Part shown: piece after piece, positions 45,724 through 54,293 of the stretch
Position numbering within the stretch: position 1 is the stretch's first letter
Layout of the letters: the number at the start of each line of letters is the position of its first letter
IMG/VR virus record: IMGVR_UViG_3300044617_001276
Coordinates: 1-57,789 of that record
Direction: 5' to 3' (one strand)
Length of the DNA stretch: 57,789 nucleotides
DNA from: a virus
Translations under genes and position numbers: made by a program
The notes under the pieces: model-generated
Told to the model about the DNA's origin: nothing
Database searches by the model: none
The model's input: only the letters and a program-made list of their open reading frames with translations

Positions 45724-47757
45724 CTATTTTTCAGATTCTAAGTCAGACTCGATGCTGCTGGTGGTTGGTGCTTCTGTTTCTGACTCTAGGTCAGACTCGA
45801 TGCTGCTTTCTTTCCGTTCACCGGTGGGCGGCGGTGGGAAAGAAACCGTCAACCCGGTGGTGGCACCGACTTCCTTCTTGGTCGCTGCCGCAGCTTTCGG
45901 AATCGCGCGCTCGGCGTAGTCTTCCAATATCTTGACCACAGCGGCAACTTCCTTGGGTTCGGTAGACATGAGCATGGTCGCCAGTTTGTCGGCCATGTCC
46001 TCGGTCATGCTGGTCTTGTAAAGCGCGCGAGAAGCCATGCCTGTGAGCGAGGATTGCCAGCCGCCCGTGATTGCTTGCGCAGCGGCTTGCGAGAAACTGT
46101 CGCCAGCGTCTTCGAACTTTTCCTGCATTACTTTACGCTTGCCGGTTTGCGAACCTTTCAGGATTTCGTTGGCTTGACTGAACAGCTGTGATTCGCGCTC
46201 GACAGCCGCTTGGAACAGCCTGAAATGCGCAGGGGTGTCGAACAATGGTTGCAACTTCGCTTGCATTTCTGGCGCATTGAGGATTGCACCGGCATTGATG
46301 TTGCGGCTGGTGGTGAAGAGTTTGCCATAAATGTCGCGCACGACGCCGGTGCGGAATGCTTCTTTTTCTGCAGGCGACATGTTGGAAACCAGCTTGATCA
46401 CTTCCTCATGATCCATCTTGCCGAAGTCGCTGTAACCTGCTCGCAACGCATCCAAGACTTCTCGGTCACCTTTGTAGGTTTGCAATGCGGCTTGATAGTC
46501 CGGCACCACTTCTTTGGTGCGGTCGCGCAGGGCATTGCGCAAGTCTTTGTAAGCGTTCGCGCTGGCGTTGGTGGCGGCGTTGTCAGACTTGTAAGCCGCT
46601 GTAATCTGAGCGTCCAGCGCGCGCTTCATGTAATCCAGCGTGCGCACGTCTGGCACGGTGCCGGTGACGTCGACTCCGATGGGGTTGCCTGCGTCGTCAC
46701 GCTTGATGCTGTAAATGTCGCGCAACTTGAATTCATTCGGGTCGAATGACTCACCAGCGCGCATGGCATTGACTTTCGCCGCCGCAGCGTCAGCTTCTGC
46801 GATCGAACGGGCCGTCGCCCACGAACTGCGGAACTGCGGCAACGTCAACATTTCCATGATTTGTGGATCGTCGACTTCGCCGAAAGCATACGCTTGTTTG
46901 TAAGCTGGGGCTGACTTGGTGCGCAGATCGCTGATCAAGCGTTCTTCTTCGCTGTAATAGTCGTCTGGTTTCAACCCTTTGCGCACTTGTTGATAGGTGC
47001 GCTCTTTTGCCCCGGCTTGCTGTTGTGTGATTTTCTTTTCGATGCGGCGTGTGCCTTTGCCGGTGCGTTGAGCGACCGTTTGCGCAAGGTCTGCCAATGC
47101 GGCTTCTGTGTTGGCGACGGTCGCAGGAACACCCAGCCGCCGACTGTCGTCCATACGTTTGGCGATGTCTTGCGGCTGCATATTAGCTTCGCCCAACGCC
47201 TCTGTCATCTTTTTCGATGCACCTTCGAATGCGCGTTTGTCTGACGGGAAAAGTCTGTCCATCAACCAATCTTTCACGCCTGAACCGGTGCGCATGACCA
47301 CAGGCACTGCCGCGCCGAATCCAGCACCATAAACGCCGCCGGAAACAGCGCCTGAGCCGCGCTCGCCTTCCATGGCAGAACCCGCGCCGGAAATTGCACC
47401 GGTCGTCGCGCCTGCACCAATGCTCTTGACGATTGGTCGACCAGCGAGCCGCGCCAACGCTGACCCACCCGCCGTGGCAACCTGCGCGGCACCAGCGGGT
47501 TGACCGCCCGGCACCATCATGGCAGCCACTCCCGGCAACGCGCCGCCGCCGAACTCAGCCAACGCCGAGCTGACAGGATTCTGTTCAGAATACGTGCCGT
47601 ATTCTTTGCGGATTTTGTTGACGATGTTTTGATATTCGCCTTCACCGAGTTTGGAACGGAGCCATGCTTCGGCTTCGTCGCCCCAACCCATCATGAGGCC
47701 CTGCCCAATGGCGGCACGTGCGCCGCCGACCAATGCATTCGGTTCTTTGGTAGCCAT
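45724..47757 (-). CDS. Ejection-type internal virion protein (677 aa)
   Basis: The last gene of the late block. The N-terminal 150 residues have several Gly/Ala-rich hydrophobic stretches (ALAEFGGGALPGVAAMMVPG, GAGATTGAISGAGSAMEGER), suited to crossing a membrane. A long charged, mostly helical body follows (AQTVAQRTGKGTRRIEKKIT, FRLFQAAVERESQLFSQANE). The C-terminus repeats SSIESDLESE twice (about 650-677). Size, place and composition fit proteins ejected into the host with the DNA in podoviruses. Catalytic motifs are not visible. Confidence 0.65.
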   Translation of the reverse strand: MATKEPNALVGGARAAIGQGLMMGWGDEAEAWLRSKLGEGEYQNIVNKIRKEYGTYSEQNPVSSALAEFGGGALPGVAAMMVPGGQPAGAAQVATAGGSALARLAGRPIVKSIGAGATTGAISGAGSAMEGERGSGAVSGGVYGAGFGAAVPVVMRTGSGVKDWLMDRLFPSDKRAFEGASKKMTEALGEANMQPQDIAKRMDDSRRLGVPATVANTEAALADLAQTVAQRTGKGTRRIEKKITQQQAGAKERTYQQVRKGLKPDDYYSEEERLISDLRTKSAPAYKQAYAFGEVDDPQIMEMLTLPQFRSSWATARSIAEADAAAAKVNAMRAGESFDPNEFKLRDIYSIKRDDAGNPIGVDVTGTVPDVRTLDYMKRALDAQITAAYKSDNAATNASANAYKDLRNALRDRTKEVVPDYQAALQTYKGDREVLDALRAGYSDFGKMDHEEVIKLVSNMSPAEKEAFRTGVVRDIYGKLFTTSRNINAGAILNAPEMQAKLQPLFDTPAHFRLFQAAVERESQLFSQANEILKGSQTGKRKVMQEKFEDAGDSFSQAAAQAITGGWQSSLTGMASRALYKTSMTEDMADKLATMLMSTEPKEVAAVVKILEDYAERAIPKAAAATKKEVGATTGLTVSFPPPPTGERKESSIESDLESETEAPTTSSIESDLESEK

Positions 47758-50420
47758 CAGTCAAGTTCTCCTGCTGGTGCCGGGGTCGTCTCACGGTACA
47801 ACCCTTGCGAGATTTCGTTGAGTCGTTTTTGTTGTGCCGCACGACCCGCTTTGAGCACACGATAAGCGTTCTTCATGATTTCTCCGCGCTCTTCCCTGCT
47901 CTTGGCGTCCAAACCAGCTACGCTTTGCAGCAACTTGATGTCGCTGTCTGAGAGGACGCCTTTGAGTTTTTCGCTCGCGCTGGAGATCATCGCACTCTTG
48001 AGCAAGTTCATGAGCGACTTGGTATTCAACACACGTTTGTCTTTGGAACCGGTTTGTTCCAAGATGGTGAGCGTTGCCTGATCTTTCAACGTGGTGTCGA
48101 AACTGTCTTTGTTCAACTCGTATGCGCGGCCCAAATCCTTTATCGCGTTGTCGATGGTCGCGAGAGACGTTTCCGTTTCTGACTTGAGCTTAACTTCTGC
48201 TGGAGTCAGCTTTTCTGAAGCAGTTTGCTGACGCGCTTCAGCTTTGCTCGCGGTTGCGGCGCGCTCTTTCGCGACGCCAAGCTGCCCTTGCGCGACAGCG
48301 ACCATCGCTTCTTTGAAGACATTGCCGGTGCGGATTTTGTCGTCAATGTAGTCTGTCACGAACTTCTGGTATTCCGGCGTACCTTGCACCAGCCCGGCGT
48401 CGATAGCAGCTTTGCCTGCTTCAGATTGTGGACGACCGCTCTTGAGGTATTCAGCGACGATGGCGCGCTTGTCTTTCATTTCCTCACCGGCCAACGTACG
48501 CAGCGTAGAGAGTTCGTCGCGCGCCGCTTGTGTTCTGGATTTTTGTCCTTCCAAGCCGAGTTGCAGCCGCAGCTGTCGGTCAGCACGTTGCGCGGCACGG
48601 ACATCTTTGGAATATTCGGCCATCTCTTTGCCAGCGGCTGCCAAGTTTTCCGTGAACGCACCTGTCTTGCTCGGTGAGCCGAACGCAGCGGCCAACCGGA
48701 AATACATTTCAGTCTTGTCAGGCGTGCCGCTGTCGAGCTTCATCGACTTCAAAATCAGGTCTTGGAATGCGGCATTTTCCGCTGTGAGACGCTTGCGCGC
48801 AGTTTCCAACTCAGGGCCATAAGTCGACTCTGGACTGAGATAGCGATTCATCATCGACACCAGGTCTGTCGCCGCAGGAGAAACAGGTGTAGTCGAAGCG
48901 ACAGGCGGCTTAACAGGTTGCGCTGCGGGTGATTCAACAACCGGCTGAGGAGGGAATTGTTGGTTCATCGGTTGGTCTTCGATGTAAGACGTTGGTGTGC
49001 CGCCCATGTCCAACGAACGTTCTCTCACCACACGGCCTACGAAGTCTTCGTCTGGTTCGCCTTCGTCGCCGCCAACACGGAACCGTCTCACAGCGCCGCC
49101 CATGTTGTATTTTTGAGCGAGCGCATGCACGCCGCCGCCATGAGCGCGGTTCAACTCCGGTTGCGCAGCGGCCATGAATTGATTAGCTTCTTCCTGCGTG
49201 ATGATGTTGTCGCTGCCGATTTCATTTATCCACCAATTGAACCCCTCTGAGTCTGGCGCTGCACGACCTAAATCCTTTGTGTACAAATCATATAGTTGCT
49301 GTCGGGCACGGTTGTTTGCAGCACCCGTGGGGTCTTGGCCAAACACGAATGGCGCAGCTGCGTACAGTTGAGCAGACTCTTGCGGCGTAATACGGCTGCC
49401 CATTTGACCAACGTCATACATACCGGGCCTAAACCCTGCATTGCCCATGGCGACGTCTTTGTTGGCACCTTGTTGGAACAATCGCTCTATTTCTGGCGTG
49501 ACGCCGCCAGCAGCAGCAATTTCGCCCATCCAATATTCTTTGCCGCGTGCGTCAGGTTCGCGCTGCAAATACTTGCTGTATAACCCTTTCAACGCTTCAG
49601 CTTGGTTCAATTCTTTTTGAGCACTTTGCATGAAAAGGTTTTCTTCTTCTTTGTTGATGAAGTCGTCAGCGCCGATGGTGTTCAACCAATGATTGAACCC
49701 TTCCGTGTCAGGCAACCTATCGAACGTGTCAATGTACATCTCCACCAACTGCGACCGCGCGAAAGGATTGTCGCCTGATTGGAGTTTCCTTGTTTGGTTC
49801 AATAAATCTGTTCCAAGGCCTCCTCCAATGTATGTTCCGGCATTCCCTTGGTCGGCTGGCGACGTCGTTAAGCCAAGACCGCCTCCGATGTAGCCGACAT
49901 CCGTATTGGTGGTATCCGTATTGGTGGTATCCGTGTTGGTGTTGGTGTTGGTGTTGGTGTTGGTGTTGGTGTTGGTGTTGGTGTTGGTGTTGGTGAGATC
50001 TGTTGGCCCGACATCGCCGATGTCAGAGCCCGTCACCGTTAGATAGGTCGGCGGCTTGATTGGAGTTGCATAATTCGGCGCGACAAGTTCACCAGCCAAC
50101 CCTGTGCGATACTGTTGCTCACCATACATCGGCGTCGCGGCGACGCGGTTCATGTAATCTGTCCGGTACTGATTGTATTGGTTTTGTGCCAAGTCGTATT
50201 TGCGCACAGTTTCAGCGAACGCAGCTTTGTCGGCGTTGTATTTGTCGGTGGCTGCTTGGTTAGACGTCATTTGAGCCGCGCTCAATGTTTTGCCTTCTTG
50301 CGGCAGGACCAGTTCTGGAGGTTTTGGAGCCTGTCCAGGAGCGGCAGGGCCAGTATAAGCCGCCATACCCGGCGTAGAAACGCCATAGAGGCTCATCAAT
50401 TTGTTCAGCTCATATCCCAT
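47757..50420 (-). CDS. Large virion protein with DUF4214-like repeats and (NT)n tract
   Basis: 887 residues. The N-terminal region (to about 135) has a helical, Gln-rich part. Then a simple Asn-Thr tract (about 143-165), and three DUF4214-like modules at about 230, 290 and 380 (FDRLPDTEGFNHWLNTIGAD, LQREPDARGKEYWMGEI, LGRAAPDSEGFNWWINEIG). HGGGVHALAQKYNMGGAVRR follows, then a long coiled-coil half. DUF4214 occurs in secreted and virion proteins. Likely an ejected or tail-tip protein; the Asn-Thr tract is encoded by a hexanucleotide microsatellite. Confidence 0.65.
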   Translation of the reverse strand: MGYELNKLMSLYGVSTPGMAAYTGPAAPGQAPKPPELVLPQEGKTLSAAQMTSNQAATDKYNADKAAFAETVRKYDLAQNQYNQYRTDYMNRVAATPMYGEQQYRTGLAGELVAPNYATPIKPPTYLTVTGSDIGDVGPTDLTNTNTNTNTNTNTNTNTNTNTDTTNTDTTNTDVGYIGGGLGLTTSPADQGNAGTYIGGGLGTDLLNQTRKLQSGDNPFARSQLVEMYIDTFDRLPDTEGFNHWLNTIGADDFINKEEENLFMQSAQKELNQAEALKGLYSKYLQREPDARGKEYWMGEIAAAGGVTPEIERLFQQGANKDVAMGNAGFRPGMYDVGQMGSRITPQESAQLYAAAPFVFGQDPTGAANNRARQQLYDLYTKDLGRAAPDSEGFNWWINEIGSDNIITQEEANQFMAAAQPELNRAHGGGVHALAQKYNMGGAVRRFRVGGDEGEPDEDFVGRVVRERSLDMGGTPTSYIEDQPMNQQFPPQPVVESPAAQPVKPPVASTTPVSPAATDLVSMMNRYLSPESTYGPELETARKRLTAENAAFQDLILKSMKLDSGTPDKTEMYFRLAAAFGSPSKTGAFTENLAAAGKEMAEYSKDVRAAQRADRQLRLQLGLEGQKSRTQAARDELSTLRTLAGEEMKDKRAIVAEYLKSGRPQSEAGKAAIDAGLVQGTPEYQKFVTDYIDDKIRTGNVFKEAMVAVAQGQLGVAKERAATASKAEARQQTASEKLTPAEVKLKSETETSLATIDNAIKDLGRAYELNKDSFDTTLKDQATLTILEQTGSKDKRVLNTKSLMNLLKSAMISSASEKLKGVLSDSDIKLLQSVAGLDAKSREERGEIMKNAYRVLKAGRAAQQKRLNEISQGLYRETTPAPAGELD
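49933..49992. repeat. Hexanucleotide microsatellite, ten GTGTTG units
   Basis: Ten perfect copies of GTGTTG, in frame in the 887-aa virion gene (minus strand), encoding alternating Asn and Thr. Six-base units change length without frameshift. Two 15-base units (GTATTGGTGGTATCC type) lie beside it (about 49903-49932). Confidence 0.9.
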
Positions 50421-50429
50421 GATCGTTCC

Positions 50430-51767
50430 TTAAATGCCCTGCAACCCTTTGTAAGCGAACACACCAGAAGCCAACTGTGACAACGGCGAAGGCGAATAAG
50501 TCGCGCCAACCGTTTGGCCAGTTTGTGTAACGGTTTGCGGCGTGATTGGAGCCATGCCGCGAATTTGTGTGCTGAGCCAATCCATTTGTTGCTGTGGATA
50601 CAAGAACTTTTCTCGCTCTTGCTGGTAGGCCATGTCGAGTTCTCGCTGACGTTGACCTTGTTGCGCTTGGCCTGCAGTTTCCAACCCCGCGACGTCTGCA
50701 GCGCGCATCGCTTGTTCTTGTTGCTGCATGTTGGCGAACTGCGACAGCGCGCTCATTTGACGTTGATAATCAGCCGCGCGCGCTTGTTGTTCAGCTTGCG
50801 CAGCGTTCAAACCGAATTGTTGTTGCGCTTGACCGGCTTGCGTTCTTGCTTGCGCGAGCGCAGCTATGTTTTGCGCTTGTTGGCTTGTTAGTTGGCCTGC
50901 TGTCTGCCCTAATTGGCCATATTGAGCGCCGCCTTGCAGGATGCGAGACAAATCCGCGCCGCTGATTGAGCCAACAGTTCCAGCCAGTTGTGCTTGACGA
51001 GCCAAATCGGCTTGCGCAGCGGCCAATGCTTGCCCATAGCCGCGCTCTGCACTTTGTGCTTGTTGCGCGAGGATCGCTTCTTGTGTGTCGCGCATAGCAC
51101 GAGCGCCCAACTCGCCCATACGAGAAGAACCGAACTGACCGGCTTTTATGAACGCATCGCTCACACCCGGCAATATGTTCTCTTGCAAGTTCCGCGCGCC
51201 TTGTTTTGCGATTACGTCCAAGACGCCTGTTTGATAAGGCGACATGTATTGATTGACGCCTTGAGCAGACGTTTGAGCAGCGGCTTGCAGGTAAGGATTG
51301 GCCGCTGTCAATGCGCGGTCAGCCAACGCTTGCGCAGTTGTCGTTTCAGCTTTGCCCAACAATGGTTGAGCTGCGCCAATCACGTCGTACCCAGCAGCCT
51401 GTCCAAACAGTTGTTGTCCAACGTCTAAATTCTTCCCTACCAAATCTTGCCGCAGATACTGCGCTTGCTGTTGGCCGAGTTGGTCCGCTGTGCCTTTGGA
51501 ACCGAACCCATACATGCCACTTTGGGCTTTGTCTAGGTCACCTTGGAAAAATCCTTGGTTGGAAACGACATTCTTGTAAGCCTGTTGTTGCAGCGGCGAC
51601 AACTCTGCTGTGCGCGGCAAGTCGTATTCCATGAATGGGCGATTCGCGATGTTTTGGGCAACCTGAATTTGGTTGTAAATCGCATCCTGCATCCACTTCG
51701 GCGTCTCGCTCGAAGATGTCGTGTAACTGGTGGCCTTTTGTGGATCACCTTGGAACAAGCTAGCCAT
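50430..51767 (-). CDS. Gln/Ala-rich virion protein (445 aa)
   Basis: Mostly helical with a high Gln and Ala content (QAQSAERGYGQALAAAQADL, QAGQAQQQFGLNAAQAEQQA). The N-terminus (ETPKWMQDAIYNQIQVAQNI, DLPRTAELSPLQQQAYKNV) is conserved-looking. It lies within the ejection-protein group, coupled as TAATG to the 620-aa gene. A structural or ejected internal protein is likely. No enzymatic motif seen. Confidence 0.62.
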   Translation of the reverse strand: MASLFQGDPQKATSYTTSSSETPKWMQDAIYNQIQVAQNIANRPFMEYDLPRTAELSPLQQQAYKNVVSNQGFFQGDLDKAQSGMYGFGSKGTADQLGQQQAQYLRQDLVGKNLDVGQQLFGQAAGYDVIGAAQPLLGKAETTTAQALADRALTAANPYLQAAAQTSAQGVNQYMSPYQTGVLDVIAKQGARNLQENILPGVSDAFIKAGQFGSSRMGELGARAMRDTQEAILAQQAQSAERGYGQALAAAQADLARQAQLAGTVGSISGADLSRILQGGAQYGQLGQTAGQLTSQQAQNIAALAQARTQAGQAQQQFGLNAAQAEQQARAADYQRQMSALSQFANMQQQEQAMRAADVAGLETAGQAQQGQRQRELDMAYQQEREKFLYPQQQMDWLSTQIRGMAPITPQTVTQTGQTVGATYSPSPLSQLASGVFAYKGLQGI

Positions 51768-53629
51768 TATGCGGCTCCTTTCAGATACGCGAGAGGACTC
51801 TTGGCGTTGGGGCTGAACTTGCCGCGCGCCAGCGTCTTGCCTTTGTGTTTGCGCAGTTGAGAGCGCATTTTGTCTAACCGTTTTGCGCCTTCGTCTGTTG
51901 AACCGTCACCCAACATCGCAACGGTTTCTGCATCCATGACGTATTCGCCGTCAGAGAGCCGCGCATTGATCGTGTCGTCGCGGCCAGAGCCGCCCCCGCG
52001 CACCAGTCTCGCGACAGCGCCCAACGGCCCACCACCCGCTGCATACATGCCGCCCATGGCCATGTTGTAGATGCCGGAGGAAACTTGCGGCCAATAAGTC
52101 GCCATATATTGGCTCAATGACATGTTGGCGTTGTTTGCGTCGGATTGCAACTTATTCCAATCCCACTTCACGCTCGGACGATTGAAGTATTCTTGTTGCG
52201 CTGGAGACATTGCACTGATGGCTTCGTTCACGGCGGGTGGGCGACTGCCTGCCATGCTGCTCGCCAAAGCGAGTGCCGCAACGTCTTTCACGCCGATGTC
52301 CTTGATGTTCAACATGCTCAATGGCGAAGAACTTTGCACCCCTAATGCAACATCAGACCCCGTCAAACCACTGCCTGAAACTTCTGGTCGGAAACTTATT
52401 TTGTCGCCGGGGATGACAGCGAGGCGCTCCATGCCCGGCGCGTTGCTGGATCCATAAAGCTGCGGCGCGCGACCAGGAATCAATCCTTGTTCGCCGCTCA
52501 TGTAATTCGTCGTGCCCATCCGAGTCATGTCGGCATCAACGCCGGGTTTGACATTGGTTGATCCAAATTTTATTTTTTCTACAACTTGATCAGACGGTTT
52601 CAACCCAGTGCCTGATGAGGTGGTTGGCGACTGAAATTTAGCTTGGACGCCGCTCGCCAACCCGGACAAGCCGCCCATGATCGCGGCGCTTTTGGGGTCG
52701 TATCCTGCGGTCAATGCTTGCCCGGCTGTCTTGCCAGCGGCGCTGAGACCTTGTTGAAACGCTGACGACCCTGACATGCCACCGGCCATCTGGCTGAGCC
52801 CAGAACCGACCGCACCTTGCAATGCGCCTTGTCCGAATCCTTGCCCAGTCAACGCACCAGCCGCGCCGCCCACCAATGCACCACCCAAAACATTTTGAGC
52901 GGTGGAGCCCAAGTTCAGTCCGAGCGTGTTGCTCGCTGTGCTACCGACAGCGCTGCCCAAACCGCTGCCTAAACCGCCCATGATCGCGCCCTTCAATGGG
53001 TCGCCGCCTGTGATCGCTGAACTCACACCGCCGATGATAGCGCTGCCCAACATCGTCGCGGCTGTGCCTGTCGCGCCCAGCGCGGTTCCAATCATGCCGC
53101 CTATTCCAGGAACGATGAAGTTCAATGCTATCGGCAATATTGCGCCAAGAATGCCGCCGCCACTCTTGTATTCGCGCAAGCCGGTGTTGGGGTTGACTGT
53201 GCCAGCGCCGCCCATACGACGCAACATTTCCGCTTCGCGCGGGTTGATGTGGGCGAGCATGCTGTCGCCGCCGCGTCCTGCGGCTTCCAGCTGACGACCT
53301 GCAACCTTCAAGCCGCCGCGAGCGTAACCTTTCGCCGCCAACCGCTCACGGTAGCCATAAAGTGCTACCAACACAGCCAACACGAATGTCGGGTCGTATT
53401 CTTGCGGCGCTTCTTGCTCGCTGATTATGCCATCTTCAATCGCTGCCGCGCGGACGTCAGGGTAACGGCTCGGATCTTGGACGACCGCTTCCAACATGCC
53501 GATTATTTCATCCAGATCCTCCGGCATGATCGGCATGCGCTCCAATTGAGCTTCAATTATGTCGACCGCTTGTTGGACTTGCGGCGTTTGTTTAACTAAT
53601 TCTACGATCGAACGTACGTCCATTTTCAT
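51767..53629 (-). CDS. Gly-rich ejection/internal virion protein (620 aa)
   Basis: N-terminal helical part (to about 115), then GYARGGLKVAGRQLEAAGRG. A long Gly/Ala/Leu-rich hydrophobic stretch follows (about 165-320, GILGAILPIALNFIVPGIGG, GLGSGLGSAVGSTASNTLGL), with glycine zippers able to insert in a membrane. The C-terminal part has DDTINARLSDGEYVMDAETV, a conserved end found in many virion proteins of environmental podoviruses. It is a candidate for the trans-envelope channel. Start overlaps the GNAT stop as ATGA. Confidence 0.65.
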   Translation of the reverse strand: MKMDVRSIVELVKQTPQVQQAVDIIEAQLERMPIMPEDLDEIIGMLEAVVQDPSRYPDVRAAAIEDGIISEQEAPQEYDPTFVLAVLVALYGYRERLAAKGYARGGLKVAGRQLEAAGRGGDSMLAHINPREAEMLRRMGGAGTVNPNTGLREYKSGGGILGAILPIALNFIVPGIGGMIGTALGATGTAATMLGSAIIGGVSSAITGGDPLKGAIMGGLGSGLGSAVGSTASNTLGLNLGSTAQNVLGGALVGGAAGALTGQGFGQGALQGAVGSGLSQMAGGMSGSSAFQQGLSAAGKTAGQALTAGYDPKSAAIMGGLSGLASGVQAKFQSPTTSSGTGLKPSDQVVEKIKFGSTNVKPGVDADMTRMGTTNYMSGEQGLIPGRAPQLYGSSNAPGMERLAVIPGDKISFRPEVSGSGLTGSDVALGVQSSSPLSMLNIKDIGVKDVAALALASSMAGSRPPAVNEAISAMSPAQQEYFNRPSVKWDWNKLQSDANNANMSLSQYMATYWPQVSSGIYNMAMGGMYAAGGGPLGAVARLVRGGGSGRDDTINARLSDGEYVMDAETVAMLGDGSTDEGAKRLDKMRSQLRKHKGKTLARGKFSPNAKSPLAYLKGAA

Positions 53630-54060
53630 CCCCTACGCCAAGCGTGTGAGTGGTATTCTTCAGCCAAAAAGCCATAAACGTGAAGGTCGTCGTCAGGGAA
53701 CGCTGCGCGCATTACGCCTTCGAGTTTGAAACCAAAATGCTCTGCAATGCGGCGAGACGCAGCATTTTTGCCGGGCACCAATCCTGTGACGCGCGCCAAA
53801 TTTAATTTGTCGAACAAATATCCAAATATGCCATTGAACATCACGATCGTTTCTTTCGGTTTCAATTTCTTTTTGTCTATGACGATATTTAAATCAACAT
53901 TGCGCGGCGAAAAGTTTGTCATCACAACCACACAAACAAATTCGTTTTGTTCATCTACCGCTGCCACAGCTCGGAAAAACTGAGGAAACGCATCCGAATT
54001 CAATTTGCTTCTTGCCCACTGTTCAGCTTCGTCTTCTCGTTCGAACCCAATATACTTCAT
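53626..54060 (-). CDS. GNAT-family acetyltransferase-like protein
   Basis: 144 residues. The acetyl-CoA site is visible as VTGLVPGKNAASRRIAEHFG (about 92-111: the Asn and the helix of the N-acetyltransferase motif), followed by FKLEGVMRAAFPDDDLHVYG, as in RimJ/RimL-type enzymes. The N-terminal half is also usual for GNAT. The Q/R-x-x-G-x-A motif is replaced by a less typical VPGKNAA. It lies among virion genes, so it may acetylate a virion or host protein at late time. Overlaps both neighbours by 4 bases. Confidence 0.72.
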   Translation of the reverse strand: MKYIGFEREDEAEQWARSKLNSDAFPQFFRAVAAVDEQNEFVCVVVMTNFSPRNVDLNIVIDKKKLKPKETIVMFNGIFGYLFDKLNLARVTGLVPGKNAASRRIAEHFGFKLEGVMRAAFPDDDLHVYGFLAEEYHSHAWRRG

Positions 54061-54293
54061 GAGAGTGTTTGCACAAAGCGGTCAGCCCATTCTTCCCAGT
54101 TCTCAAAGTCATAAGGGTTCGGAAAATTGCGCCCCAACGACGTGTTGTTCAAAAACTGCATTGCCCAATTTTGCCAGTTGTCCGGCGAATCCAGCCGCCC
54201 GAACGCCCCATACGGATCCAAATCCAAAGCAACCTGATTGGCCCAATCGACCAATCCCATATAGCGCGGCAAAGTAACATGTGGCAAACTCAT
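54057..54293 (-). CDS. Small structural-region protein (78 aa), unknown
   Basis: Trp- and Asn-rich (DSPDNWQNWAMQFLNNTSLG, DFENWEEWADRFVQ). ATGA overlaps on both sides. Environmental podoviruses often have such a small gene after the gp10-like gene. Function unknown. Confidence 0.6.
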   Translation of the reverse strand: MSLPHVTLPRYMGLVDWANQVALDLDPYGAFGRLDSPDNWQNWAMQFLNNTSLGRNFPNPYDFENWEEWADRFVQTLS

